Below, in pieces: positions 11,683-23,339 of a stretch of DNA of 64,000 nucleotides. The position numbers and the translations under genes are program-made. This DNA comes from Amphibalanus amphitrite (lineage: Eukaryota > Arthropoda > Thecostraca > Balanomorpha > Balanidae): NCBI RefSeq assembly GCF_019059575.1, contig NW_024882770.1:124001-188000 (forward strand), written 5' to 3'. The notes under the pieces were generated by a model. That model made no database searches. It was given only the letters and a program-made list of their open reading frames with translations, and was not told the origin of the DNA. Positions within the stretch are counted from its first letter, which is position 1. Each line of letters opens with the position of its first letter.

Positions 11683-12630
11683 TTAACCCTCGCCCATGTA
11701 GGGGGGGGGGGTTGGTGCAACCCCCCCCCCCTGAGGCTTTTCGGAAATAGTGCAAAAACGGCGGCGCCCGCCAAATTTTTGGTACCTTATGGGGCAAACC
11801 TTGCGCATCTTTTGATAAAAAAAATTGACCGGGTCATGTCAGGTCACGGAGTTATGACGTCACAAAGGGAACAGCCTCCGGCCGGATTTTCACAAACTGA
11901 GTGCCAACGCCCGAGGTTTCCTGCCGGTGGTACGGACATCGGTTGATGGATCGTGATGAAACTTCCCATGCATGTTGGGGCAAGTATTGGCTATCATATG
12001 GTATAAGAAACTTGACCGGGTCAGGTCAGGTCACGGAGCTATGACGTCACAAGAGGAACAGCGTCCGGTACTATTTTTGAAAAGCGCCCGAACCACTATT
12101 TTGCTAATTCTTGTCACCTCAATGGGAATATGCAGCAATATTAGCTTCTATAGGGAGCAAACGGACCTCCCAAATCCAAAAATACAATCAGATTTCAAAA
12201 ATTTAAATTTTGATTCTTCGAATTTCTGCCGCCGACTGTGACCTTGCCGACTTCCGGCGCTCCCAACGCGCCATTTTTAGAGCTAGGGAAACGAAATACA
12301 TACCAAACGATAGAGAATTGATCAAGGAACACGATAGTGAAGGTTTCAAGTCGATATCTCCCACCGTTTTGCCGCAATCGCCGCGGAAAGTTGAAAAAAG
12401 TCTATTTTTCCGAAAATTTGACCTTTGACCGGTCAAAAGTAGGTCAAATGTTGACCTAGGACCAAAAAATATACCACCAATCGCGAGATCTCGGCGAGAG
12501 CAATCCGTTGGTCTTTTCCGCTAAGCTCTACGACGCTCCGTTTTCAAACGCCAAGGGGGGGGGGGTCGCACCAACCCCCCCCCCCCTGCATGGGTGAAGG
12601 TGGCAGATCGCCGTTTACGGGCGAGGGATA
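11683..12630. mobile_element. TTAA-family element, copy 2 (right TTAA lost)
   Basis: Left end TTAACCCTCGCCCATG at 11683; right end reads back as CCCTCGCCC with the flanking TTAA changed to ATAT-like sequence at about 12630. Terminal hairpins lie at 11700-11731 (stem TTG/CAA) and 12555-12587 (GGT/ACC with an AA bulge). The interior contains AGGTCA half-sites, including a TGACCTTTGACC at 12419-12430. Confidence 0.65.
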
Positions 12631-12631
12631 T

Positions 12632-14660
12632 GTACAGTATATCTAAAAAGTATGTCCCCTGGTTTGGCTCTCCCACAGGAGGCGAATCGGTAACTTGGCT
12701 GAATCCCAGTTGCGGCACCCGGCCGCCAGGGTCGCTGCTGCGCGAGCGGCCTTGACCGCTCGCATGTCATTGGCAGTTCGGTCCCTCCCCATCTATACCG
12801 AGGTGGGGAGGGGAGAAGAGGGGAGGGAGCGGCATCCGCTCGGCACTGGGCGATACCTGGCTGACCCCGCGCTCCCTCGCTGACCTTTGTCCTGCCCTCA
12901 GGCGAAGACCGACTGCCTGTAGCGGCCCAGCGGAAAACCGAGCTCGCGGGGCGCGACTCCATTGGCCCAATCTTATAAATGGAATGCTGTCGTATTCACG
13001 GCATTAGATAATATTAATAGTGATACCAGCAGTGGATGTGGTAAAATACAGTCCAAAACAAACGAAAGCACACGATTCGTGCATAATGCGCCCTCCCATT
13101 CAAATAAGCCCGCCCACTTCGATAGATGGTGTAGTTTCTTAGGGCGTAAAAGATGCAAAACACTACCGATTTTTTTTTTCAGCTCGGCCACTGGGACCGA
13201 CAATATACAGGGTGTTCCAAAAAAGTGAGCCCCCTAACTAAGATCGACTGTATCTCCGCAACCGTGTATCCTACAGCTTTGGAAAGCCGCTCATTAGAAA
13301 GAGCAATCGAATTCCATCCAGATAGGTCGTAATTCTGTTACATAGCTTGCACAACACGACCAGCATTGTGAAAAGCACAATTCAATACCAAATTCTTAGT
13401 GAAATATTTAGCGGTAACGGATATGGTTAAATTTTCTTCACATCTGACTGCATATTTCAGTTCACGTGCTTTTATTCATTCTTCGCGCGTGAACTTTTAT
13501 CATAAAAAAATGAAGACTGAATGGATGACCTAGTTCAACCAGTATTTTGACCACTCCAATATCGGTCGTGCGTTGCCGTCAGCAATACACGTTTACCGCC
13601 GTCGCCGTGTTTCACCCGATCTCGCAACACATTTTGTTCTGGTCGTTCTCGGTGTAATACGTAATCATTCAGAGCCACACTAGGTAGCCTAATAGGTTCT
13701 AATAGAACCGAAATTGGCCGATCTTTCCAACAAGGGGTCTTTCATTATCGTAAGACATACGGTTTTGGAGATAAAAGCAATAATAGTTAGGGGGCATACC
13801 GCCGTCGCCAAGTTTCACTCGATCTCGCAACACATTTTGTTCTGGTCGTTCTCGGTGTAATACGTGATCATTCAGAACCACACTAGGTAGCCTACTAAAA
13901 CCGATATTGACCGTTCTTTCCAACAAGGGGTCTCTCATTATCGTAGGACATACGGTTTCCGAGATAAAAGCAATATAAGTTAGGGGGCTCACTTTTTTTG
14001 GAACACCCTGTACAATTGACTGAAATGCATGAAAACCATTTTGCATTTAGGTAATAGCTGTTTTCTGCACCCAAACGTTAGCCAGTGACGCCCTGTCCAT
14101 TCTAAAGCGTTTATAAGATTGGTCCCAGCACCCGATTTTATATGAGGAAGTCGTTTAAAAAGCATCTTATTTCTAACGAATTTATTATTATGGCCACTTT
14201 TACAGGACGTCTATAGAGCATTGACTTTTACATTTCTTCCTCGTCCAGGAGCAACGTTTTAACCCTCACCGGACCTTCAGGTTTTCTGAATACCGAGAGG
14301 GCGTTGGGGGTTGGAAGTGAGGAAACAACCCCTTTCGCCGATTCGCCCCTAATTGAGCTAGAGCCTCACGAAAGAAACGACTGTGTGCGTCGTTACGAAA
14401 TGCAGCGAAAGGTCTCCGATTTAAGAACCAGGGTCAGCCGATGACTTCGGAGGTCAGTTCAAGTGGCCCAAGGCACAGGTTCGGTTTTTGGTAAATAACT
14501 TCGCTAAAAATGATCGCAGATCCGCGATTTTAGCAGCATCGTGTTTGTCTAGCTCAGGCGTGTCGAATGGTATACTTTTTCTTCGGGTGAGATCAACTTA
14601 AGGTGTTAACCTCGGGCCAAGGTCAGGTCACAGCCCGTCAGGTCACGAAGCTGGTTAAAG
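12632..14660. repeat. Left arm of a 1.24-kb-arm inverted repeat
   Basis: This arm is the reverse complement of 18993-20242 with a few percent divergence. The shared outer end is TACAGTAT.TCTAAAAAG, then tatgtcccctggtttggctc. The left arm is 2.03 kb only because an 803-bp MITE (13208-14010) sits in it. Inner parts at 14258-14660 are TTAA-family sequence (TTTTAACCCTCACCGGACC; hairpin 14305-14332). Confidence 0.85.
13208..14010. mobile_element. TA-flanked MITE (mariner/Tc1-like) with empty-site proof
   Basis: Ends are inverted: CAGGGTGTTCCAAAAAAGTG on the left and its complement CACTTTTTTTGGAACACCCTG on the right. TA flanks both sides (13206-13207 and 14011-14012). The sister arm of the inverted repeat lacks it: there the - strand reads caatatacaattg with one TA, at about 19630-19636. 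Bases 13590-13800 and 13800-13990 are a direct duplication of ~200 bp. No transposase frame remains. Length 803 bp. Confidence 0.88.
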
Positions 14661-15057
14661 GAGGTCATATTGCATATCAATCGATTCGGCAGGTCTTTTC
14701 ATGTCCATTAGTGGCTTTATCGACTCGGTAGCTTTAGTTGATCGGGAGTTATTGACGAAAAACTGATAGCCTTAGTTACGTGATAAATGACGTCACGCAA
14801 GATCAACAAAGCAAAATTGAAGCATCAGACCTTGCAAGGAGCGCATGAAATCACGATTCCGTGTGCTTGAGAATTTGAGATAGTTGTATATCATTTCCGG
14901 ACCAAACTAGCAATTTCCATATTCCCCTGACCACAGATAACAGTAGTACTACTGTTATCTGTGCCCTGACTTTTAATGGTGAGAGACCGACCTGATCTCA
15001 TGCGACCCTTCAGAAAATCCGAGATATACATTTATACAAGTTGTGAGACCTCTCCAC
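14661..15057. repeat. AGGTCA-family sequence, partial
   Basis: Short phrases of the TTAA family (aggtcatattgcatatca, then gttattgacgaaaaactg) occur here, as at 17000-17100. A 20-bp near-perfect palindrome acagtagtactactgt lies at about 14940-14957. No gene. Confidence 0.5.
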
Positions 15058-16124
15058 TAGAGATTGCAATCCCGGAACGTTTTGCCAATCCCGGGATCCC
15101 GAAAGTTTTTATTTCGGGATCCCGGGATCCCGGGATCCCGGTCTTGTCACTAAATGTCGTAAGAGTGATTTCCTACTGACATATTTTGCGTCTTTTAGCT
15201 TACCACAAACAAAGAGGCAACCAAAAGCCATCCTTAGACCATGTCATTTGCATAAAAAACGATTGAATTTGCGAATAAAACGTTTCAATTTGATTAGCAT
15301 TAGCATTTATTCCCAATTGGCCTTCATAAAACTGTGCGTCGACCGGTACGCTTACTAGACGGGTTCCAGCACATCCACGCCTCACTCACTCTTCGTCTAC
15401 GCTACTGGTAGTTAACGCGACAGTTTCAAGCCATTGCCATGCTGGTATTAAAAACTCGCAACCAGTGTACGCCAAATTTGGCAGCTCCCTATTTCACAAT
15501 GTTTTCAAAACGTCGCTTGGTCACTTTACCTCCTTCCGGTTCCGCTTTCATCATTAAGGTCTCTCAGAATTTGCTCGAAAGTCGCTTTGAGAGCAGATTC
15601 ACTGACTGGGAGAACTCCACTCTACAGTCTTCAACGTCTGAATCAGTGAGCTCTGCCGTCACTTGCGTGACATCTGTGCCATCTTTCTGCGACACGAGCT
15701 CAAAGACTGTCTTGATGACCTCCTTTGTTCCGGCCACGGACGGGCAAGTCAGAATCGCTGAACGATCTGTGATCCTGATAAAGATGTTGCAGCGCTGATG
15801 CTGCAATTTTTTTTTTTTTTTTTTTGGCGTTCGGGACCCTTTTTCGTACGTATTTAAGCGGCTTAACCGCTGTGGGTGATACCCGAGAGCTACCAACACG
15901 GTCGATTGTGGACGGGAAATACGGGGTTCCAGCTAAGTAGTTTATCTGCTTAATGTCACGCAGCACCATAAACAGTGCAAACAAGACTCGTGCAGCGGCT
16001 GCATTCTTTTTAAGGTGAAAAACTGATTCTTTTCGGGATCCCGGGATTGGCGGAATTTCGGGATCGGGATCGGGATTAAAATCCTGCCGGGATCCCGGGA
16101 TCCCGATCCCGGGATTGCAATCTA
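15058..16124. mobile_element. hAT-like element with GGGATCCC subterminal repeats
   Basis: The ends are imperfect inverted repeats, TAGAGATTGCAATCCCGG at 15058 and (complement) TAGATTGCAATCCCGGG at 16124. Just inside are runs of GGGATCCC at 15085-15142 and 16036-16112. The flanking octamers ctctccac and gtctactc agree at 5 of 8 positions, a decayed 8-bp duplication at best. The - strand between 15564 and 15899 has a frame with VELVSQKDGTDV-like acidic sequence; I cannot prove it is transposase. A 20-base T run lies at 15810. Confidence 0.55.
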
Positions 16125-16434
16125 GTCTACTCTCGACCATACGTCTATAAGATCCTGTAAGCTTTATCTCCCTATAAAAGCTCTGCACTGAGGGTGTTGC
16201 GAAGTTGGAACATTTTAGGACTGTGCACACAGTCCTAAAATGCTCCTTTTAGGACATTTTTGGACAGTTCCACATAGTTCATTTTAGGACTGCTCATTTA
16301 TGACGTCATAGATCAGTGACCTGACTTGACTTAAAATGCGGTTGGCGTAAAAAAATCCGACTTATCAAATCCCGACTAAAAAAATCGACTTATTATCCGG
16401 TTAATCAAATCCCGACCATGTTTTTACCTGGCCA
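16125..16434. other. Short palindromic words, no gene
   Basis: The word aggactgt/acagtcct recurs four times in both orientations between 16205 and 16290, then two copies of an aaaaaatccgacttat-like phrase. Nothing coding. Confidence 0.4.
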
Positions 16435-17633
16435 TTAACCCGCGCCCCGCTGGGGGTCCTGGATTTCCACGCCCTGCTGGGGGGGGGTGTTTGAACACCC
16501 CCCCTTGTAACTCGGCTCCTGGGCCACGTAGCGATACGCGGAAGGCGGCGTTCGAAAGAGCGTAAAAAATAATGACGAAATCACATCGGTCATTTTTTGG
16601 GTCAGGTCAAAGGTCAGGTCACCAGAGGTCATTGAAGGCAAAATTTCGCCGATTTCCAGGTCGAATGTTGACAATTTCCAAGAAACCAACGCATAACTCG
16701 GGAACCAATAGAGCTACAGCGCCGCGGAAAAGCGCATTCGATATCCCTATTAACACCCTTTCTGAGAAATTGTCTCAGAGTTGACCTAACGTCAACGGTT
16801 TTGCCTGCAGGGGGCAAAAACTGCAAAAATAGCCGATTTTTTCGGAAACAGTTTTTCTGCAATAACTTTTGACCCAAGCCTTGTACGAGCTTACTTTAAC
16901 CGGCATCGTGTTCCTCTCGTCAAGACGCATCGAATGAACTATAACTTGACCTTGAAAGGTCAACTTGTAAATTTGACCTCAGGTCAAGGTCATGACCTGA
17001 CCGGAAAGGGTCATATTGCATATCAGTCGATCCGTATCGTCGAGCTGAACACATCTAAGGCGTTTTCATCGCTCTAGTATGCCTCTATCAAAAGTTATTT
17101 GCGAAAAACTGTTAGATACCATTCGTGACCTAAGATGACCTCAGGGCATAAACAAGGGTCACGGACACCATTTTCATGTTCAGTGTATCTAAACCACTTG
17201 TAATTCGGTGTTTGGGAGTGTTTGTTATGTCTTTCATCCAAAAGAGGCTCATTTCAATTTTCTCCCATTGACTTATATGGGGAGGTCGCAAAATTGACCT
17301 GACCTTAGGTCATCGATATCAAAATTCTGAGATATACATTTTGTACATGCTATTACTCTTAGCAATCGCTGAAAGTTTCAAAGCGATCGATCACTCGGTG
17401 TAGCTATGAAGGACATTGAAACTTTTTATGAGGTGAGGTCACTTCAAGTGACCTGGTGACCTGACCTTGAATGACCTTGGTCTGAAATTTTCACACAACA
17501 TGTGTAGAATTGATGTATGATAAGGTGTACCAAAAACGGCGGCGCGGAGCGCCGCCGTTTTTGAGATATTTGCGAAAAACCACAAGGGTGTGTGTGTTCA
17601 AACACCCCCCCCCCCCAGCAGGGCGCTGGTTAA
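16435..17633. mobile_element. TTAA-flanked AGGTCA element, copy 3 (full length)
   Basis: TTAA at 16435-16438 and 17630-17633. Ends TTAACCCGCGCCCCGCTGGG and TTAACCAGCGCCCTGCTGGG (complement). Terminal hairpins: 16479-16504 (TGTT/AACA apical stem) and 17586-17612. A perfect 14-bp-stem hairpin with a 3-base gga loop is at 17532-17562. A perfect DR1 (AGGTCAAAGGTCA) is at 16604-16616. Length 1199 bp. Confidence 0.85.
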
Positions 17634-17737
17634 TGTTCTAGCCTTACAGGTGATTGTTTGAACGCGGAAGATGCTGAATCTTGGTTAACCCCATACTTAT
17701 CGTATGATAAAGAACGTCAGTGTTAGAAAGTGAATTA

Positions 17738-18976
17738 ACAATTTTATTTAGGATAGTTTAATTCAAGTGGGTATAATCCGACTTGACAATTTACTAGGAG
17801 GGTTTTGCAGCGCTATTAGTTCGGCATGTAATTATAAATCATTGCTAATTTCGATCCGGATATCGTTATTCAATGCTGGCCTTTGCGTCCTCAAAAAAGT
17901 TGTTTATAGTCATGAAGGCTTGCATTGACCCATACTTTCCACTTTTCAGCACCATTATTCGCCGTAGTTGACGAGGTGTTTTTCTTCAGCTCTCCCCTGA
18001 ATCCTTTGGCTTAGACCTGGCGTATCACCCGTGCATCGCAAGACGCACCTACCACACACAAGTTCATGATCCCCACGAACCCACATCAGCGTCCGTTCGC
18101 TTGGTGTGTGACCCCTTGGCCCTTGACCTTTGGCCGCGACAACTGCCAGCTTGCCGGAGCACCCCTCCCTACACGCGCTGCCCCGCCCGCTCCCCTCCCC
18201 CCCCCCCGGGGTCGTGTCACGAAGGTTCGGGCTTACGCTACTACCGGCCGCTGCGCAGCTGTCACCTAGCGCTTGGGAATGTGTGGTCTGGTGCGGATTC
18301 AGCCAACTACCGGCTCGCGACACCAGCGCCACGTAGAAGCGACGGTACATTCTTTTTAGACATACTGTACAGTATGTATGCGAGCCGGTAGTTGGCTGAA
18401 TCCGCACCAGGCCACACATTCCCAAGCGCTAGGTGACAGCTGCGCAGCGGCCGGTAGTAGCGTAAGCCCGAACCTTCGTGACACGACCCCGGGGGGGGAG
18501 GGAGAGAGGGAGGGGAGCGGGCGGGGCAGCGCGTGCAGGGAGGGGTGCTCCGGCAAGCTGGCAGCTGTCGCGGCCAAAGGTCAAGGGGTCACACACCAAG
18601 CGAACGGACGCTGATGTGGGTTCGTGGGGATCGTGAAGTTGTGTGTGGTAGGTGCGTCTTGCGATGCACGGGTGATACGCCATGGGTCTAAGCCAAATGA
18701 TTCGGGAGAGAGCTGAAGAAAAATACCTGGTCAACTACGGCGAATAATGGTGCTGAAAAATGGAAAGTATGGGTCAATGCAAGCCTTCATGACTATAAAC
18801 TTTTCTGAGGGCGCAAAGGCCAGCATTGAATAACGACATCCGGATCGAAATTAGCAATGATTTATAATTACATGCCGAAGTCGTTTACATCGTTTCTTTG
18901 CGCTGCAAAACCCACCTAGTAAATTGTCAAGTCGGATTCATACCGACTTGAATTAAACTATCTTAAATTAAATTGT
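17738..18976. repeat. 1.24 kb near-perfect palindrome
   Basis: Left arm 17738-18368 and right arm 18369-18976 are reverse complements with small indels. The centre is the 16-bp perfect palindrome catactgtacagtatg at 18361-18376. The sequence beside the centre, TTTTTAGACATACTGTA, is the same end motif that caps the outer inverted repeat at 12632 and 20242, so the centre looks like two element ends joined. Open frames on both strands are shadows of the palindrome. Confidence 0.85.
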
Positions 18977-18992
18977 ATATAAGATCTCTATG

Positions 18993-20242
18993 CTTTGACC
19001 AGCTTCGTGACCTGACGGGCTGTGACCTGACCTTAACCCGAGGTTAACACCTTAACTTGATCTCACCCGAAGAAAAAGTATACCATTCGACACGCCTGAG
19101 CTAGACAAACACGATGCTCCTAAAATCGCGGATCTGCGATCATGTTTAGCGAAGTTATTTACCAAAAACCGAACCTGTGCCTTGGGCCACTTGACCTAAC
19201 CTCAGAAGTCATCGGCTGATCCTAGTCCTTAGAATCGGAGACCAATCGCTGCATTTCGTAACGACGCGCACGATCGTTTCTTTCGTGAGCTCATTAAGGG
19301 GCGAATCGGCAAAGGGGGTTGTTACCTCACTTCCAACCCCCCAACGCCCCCTCGGTATTCAGAAAACCTGAAGGTCCGGTGAGGGTTAAAACGTTGCTCC
19401 TGAACGAGGAAGAAATGTAAAAGTCAAAGCTATATAGACGTTCTGTAAAAGTGGCCATAATAAATAAATTGGTTAGAGATAAGATGCTTTTTAAACGACT
19501 TCCTCATATAAAATCGGGTGCTGGGACCAATCTTATAAACGCTTTAGAATGGACAGGACGTCACTGGCTAAAGTTTGGGTGCAGGAAACGGCTATTAAAT
19601 GCATAATGGTTTTCATGCATTTCAGTCAATTGTATATTGACGGTCCCAGTGGCCGAGCTAAAAAAAGTTTGGTAGTGTTTTGCATCTTTTACGCCCTAAG
19701 AAACTACACCATCTATTGAAGTGGGCGGGCTTATTTGAATGGGAGGGCGCATTATGCGTCAATCGTGTGCTTTCGTTTGTTTTGGACTGTATTTTACGAC
19801 ATCCACTGCTGGTATCACTATTAATATTATCTAATGCCGTGAATACGACAGCATTCCATTTATAAGATTGGGCCAATGGAGTCGCGCCCTGCGAGCTCGG
19901 TTTTCCGCTGGGCCGCTACGGGCCGAGGAAGTCGGTCTTCGCCTGAGGGCAGGACGGAGGTCAGCGAGGGAGCGCGGGGTCAGCCAGGTATCGCCCAGTG
20001 TCGAGCGGATGCCGCTCCCTCCCCTCTCTTCCCCTCTTCTCCCCTCTCTTCTCCTCTTCTCCCCTCCCCATCTCTGTATAGATGGGGAGGGACCGAACTG
20101 CCAATGACATGCGAGCGGTCAAGGCCGCTCGCGCGGCAGCGACCCTGGCGGCCGGGTGCCGCAACTGGGATTCAGCCAAGTTACCGATTCGCCTCCTGTG
20201 GGAGAGCCAAACCAGGGGACATACTTTTTAGACATACTGTAC
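18993..20242. repeat. Right arm of the large inverted repeat
   Basis: Reverse complement of 12632-14660 without the 803-bp MITE. It serves as the empty-site reference for that MITE. Bases 20010-20075 add a short cccctctt tandem not seen in the left arm. Confidence 0.85.
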
Positions 20243-20265
20243 GTGTTTGGCTCAAAACGTTCAAT

Positions 20266-21424
20266 TTAACCCTGCAGGCGGTGGGCCTTCCGGCCACCTT
20301 TTCTCCGAAACTACTGGACGGATCCGGAAAATTCAAACGGTGTTCGATAGCCCTGTCAAATTTGTCGAGCGAAACCAAATTTCATTGACCTCGGGGTCAC
20401 CGATGACGTCACAGGTCAGGTCAAAGATAAAATGTTTCACCGTTCACGGGGCTTCTAGGGAAAGCGCTATAACACCGAGTAAAACGCATTTTGTCGAAAA
20501 TCAGCGATAGGGCGTCAGTTGTCTAGTACATATGTTGCTATTAGAGGTCACTGGTCATACCAGGTCAGGTCACAGGTCAGGTCACCAAAGGTCACCACAT
20601 GAACCCAACTTTACTAAGGTTGTGCGATACATGTTTTATGGCCAGTTTTTCATTTCCAACTCAATGGTGTTGGTTATAAGACAATCAGGTACGGTTTAGG
20701 TCACTTTCTGGGGGAGGTCAGGTCAAGGTCAGGGCAAAAAGGTCAAATTTCAAAGTTGATATTTTTGCATAAAATGGGTATTGATTCGATGCAGCTCGTC
20801 ACGGGGAGTCTAATGGTGATCTTTGTTTTGCGATACGAGGTCTATAATTGCTAAAAATTGAGTTTGAAAATTTGACGTCATCAATTTTGAACAGCTTTTT
20901 CGCTATAACTTGGCCAAAAAAAAGAGGTATCGATCTCAAATTTGGTATGTAGATAGAAGGCGGTACGGACTATCACATATATTCCGTTTTTTCGAAATTC
21001 AAAAAACTGTTTGGATTTTTCGGCTATTATATTCAAAAAATATATTTTTTTTATTTTTGGGGGTCAAAATCCAAAAAATTCGAAGAACCGAAATAGCAGT
21101 TTGTAGCCCTCTTAATTCCACACCTTTTATGTTAGGTAAAACATTTTTTCTGTATCTCTAAAGCTGTAGGCCTGACAGCTCTTCCCGCGAAACCTTTTTT
21201 TGGGTCGAAAATGGCAGAAATGACGTCACTCTGACGTCATTAGCGGCCAACCTATCCTATCATAGCCTTTGGAAAAAATTTGGTCACCATGTGCGCTAGC
21301 TACTCCCGGGAGGGTACTGAAAGTTTGGTGACGATCGGCGCAGCGGTTCTCGAGATATATCGAAAAAACTAAAGGGGGGGGGGGGCAAAAAAATGCCCCC
21401 CCCCCCCACCGCCTGGAAGGTTAA
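20266..21424. mobile_element. TTAA-flanked AGGTCA element, copy 4 (full length)
   Basis: TTAA at 20266-20269 and 21421-21424. Ends TTAACCCTGCAGGCGGTGGG and (complement) TTAACCTTCCAGGCGGTGGG. Left terminal hairpin GGTGG/CCACC at 20280-20298, right hairpin at 21374-21408. Perfect DR1 (AGGTCACAGGTCA) at 20567-20579. The interior is closely related to copy 5 at 38961. Length 1159 bp. Confidence 0.85.
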
Positions 21425-22640
21425 GAAATGCATGTATCATGGTCGTGAAGTAGTCACGAGAAATTGCCAAGGTTCAGTTCAAGATTTTGGAAAATGCGGA
21501 ACGATAATCAATACCTAATCGAAGATAGTCATTTGATTGATCAAGGTATTGGCATGGTCTAATGGCGTTTACGGCATGTCTGTATGTCTATCCTGTGATT
21601 TTATATGATTTTTTGAACATATGCCGTTTTTCGTCGAAAACTCAGAAATCATGACGTCACTAAAACCTCGATATCTCAAAAAAATTTTCGACCGATTTTT
21701 TGAAACTTTGTCACAATAACCTTCAATCAATTCCCTACAGGTACCCAAAATTTAGCGCTTTTTCGCGGCGCTGTAGCTCTATTGGTTCCCGAGCAATGTG
21801 TCGCTGTTTCGAAAAATGTTGAAATGGGCAGTATTTTACCTTTCATGACCTTTGGTGACCTGAACTTTGATCTGACCCAAAAAATGACCGAAGCGTTTTT
21901 GTCCTTATTTTTGACGTTCTTTCAAATGCCGCATACCGCATGCCATTTCGTTGTCCAGGAACATAGTTCGAGGGGGATGTTAAACCCCAAGCAGGGCGTG
22001 GAAATCCAGGACCCCCAGCGGGGCGCGGGTTACCGTAAGGTTCGGCTCCAGTCGCTGAGTTTGAGGGCAGGGCAGTCTTGGATAATGGTTGGCGGGGTAG
22101 TTCGAAAACGGAAAAAGCATGTGTTATCGAGTACCTACCACGTGTATTATGCAAAACCAGCTTTAGGTGACCAGAAGACTCATAGTTTCTCGTAGCACAG
22201 CGATGCACTCAACATCCGAATAGCAAAATATACACTTAACACTATAGGCACTTCACACGCAAACGCCTTATTCTTACAACTGGGAATGACTAATCAATGC
22301 AATTCTATCAGGGAACATGCTGACAAGCGAGTATCAGAAGTCTCATAGAGACCATTAGTAAAACCACATCAGCATTTCTCTGATGGCAGAAAATGCACAA
22401 CTGCACTGAAGCAGCGACCAAAAACACACAACCTCTGATGTCAAAAACCGTAAGGCGCGATAGACTTTGACCTAACGTGAGTAGTTGTCAGAAATGAATT
22501 ACCACGAAACAAACAGGGAGGGAAAGAGCAAACGGCACCATGATTATCTTGATATTGGCCTCGGAATGCAAAATCTGAGCGTTAAGGCACGTTACATATA
22601 ACTTAGCTGATCAAAACATCGTTCGTAAAAATTCAATGGT
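21425..22640. repeat. Truncated TTAA-family copy (to about 22034), then unassigned DNA
   Basis: Bases 21640-22034 match the copy-3 left half in inverted orientation and end in cggggcgcgggttac, a TTAA changed to TTAC. Bases 22035-22640 show no gene or repeat I recognise. Confidence 0.55.
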
Positions 22641-22652
22641 AAATTGTAAACA

Positions 22653-22918
22653 CCGTCACACCTGTATCGCCCAGAGCTCCTGACTGTCACACCTGTATCG
22701 CCCAGAGCTCCTGACTGTCACACCTGTATCGCCCAGAGCTCCTGACTGTCACGCCTGTATCGCCCAGAGCTCCTGACTGTCACACCTGTATCGCCCAGAG
22801 CTATTGACTGTCACACCTGTATCGCCCAGAGCTCCTGACTGTCACACCTGTATCGCCCAGAGCTCCTGACTGTCACACCTGTATCGCCGAGTGCCCCTGA
22901 CTGTCACACCTGTATAGC
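22653..22918. repeat. 31-bp minisatellite, about nine copies
   Basis: Unit begins ctgtcacacctgtatcgccc followed by agagctcctga. Copies differ by single bases. Confidence 0.95.
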
Positions 22919-23050
22919 GAGGTGCATAGCCCACTGGCTGCGGCTTCCCATCGGAGGCCGGTCATGGAGACGGCAGCGGTCAGCTGTGGTGCTGCTCTGG
23001 TGGCCGTCCACCGTCGCCCTCAGGCGGCCGTGCGCGGCTCACCCGCTCAC

Positions 23051-23316
23051 CGCCACCTCAGCGAGCACCGCCGCCTCATGCCCCACTCGTACACGCGCCG
23101 CGCGAACGGCTGCTGCTGCGAGTCGTGGCCCTTCACTGGCTTCAGCGGAGGCGCGGCCGGAGGGTGGCGCTCTGGCTGGCCGGCCGGCCGGACCGGTGCG
23201 GCTGCCGGCTCCCTCAGCTGCACGTGCAGAGTCAGCTGGCGGTGCTCCACGTCGAGCCCGGCCAGCACCAGGCTGTCGGCGACGGGCTCCGGCTCCGAGT
23301 CGCAGTAGATGTCCAA
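23051..23316 (-). CDS. Candidate exon of an unrecognised protein
   Basis: On the - strand a 3' splice site (ctgtctgtctgaccggccag) ends at 23317 and is followed by 88 open codons starting LDIYCDSEPEPVADSLVLAG. The frame ends at a GTGAGC 5' splice site at 23050, or alternatively at an in-frame TGA three bases later. The peptide has a well-mixed acidic N-terminal half (DVEHRQLTLHVQLRE), a proline-rich linker and a basic tail (YEWGMRRRCSLRW). Codon use is GC3-rich like the OSCP exons. The minisatellite at 23340-23850 begins within 25 bases of the acceptor. I do not recognise the family, and no neighbouring exon was found in matching phase, so this rests on splice signals and composition. Confidence 0.4.
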
Positions 23317-23339
23317 CTGGCCGGTCAGACAGACAGCGC

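Noticed and set aside
22653..22918. Regular 31-bp repeats considered as a CRISPR array
   Set aside because: Direct repeats abut without unique spacers and the DNA is eukaryotic; it is a minisatellite.
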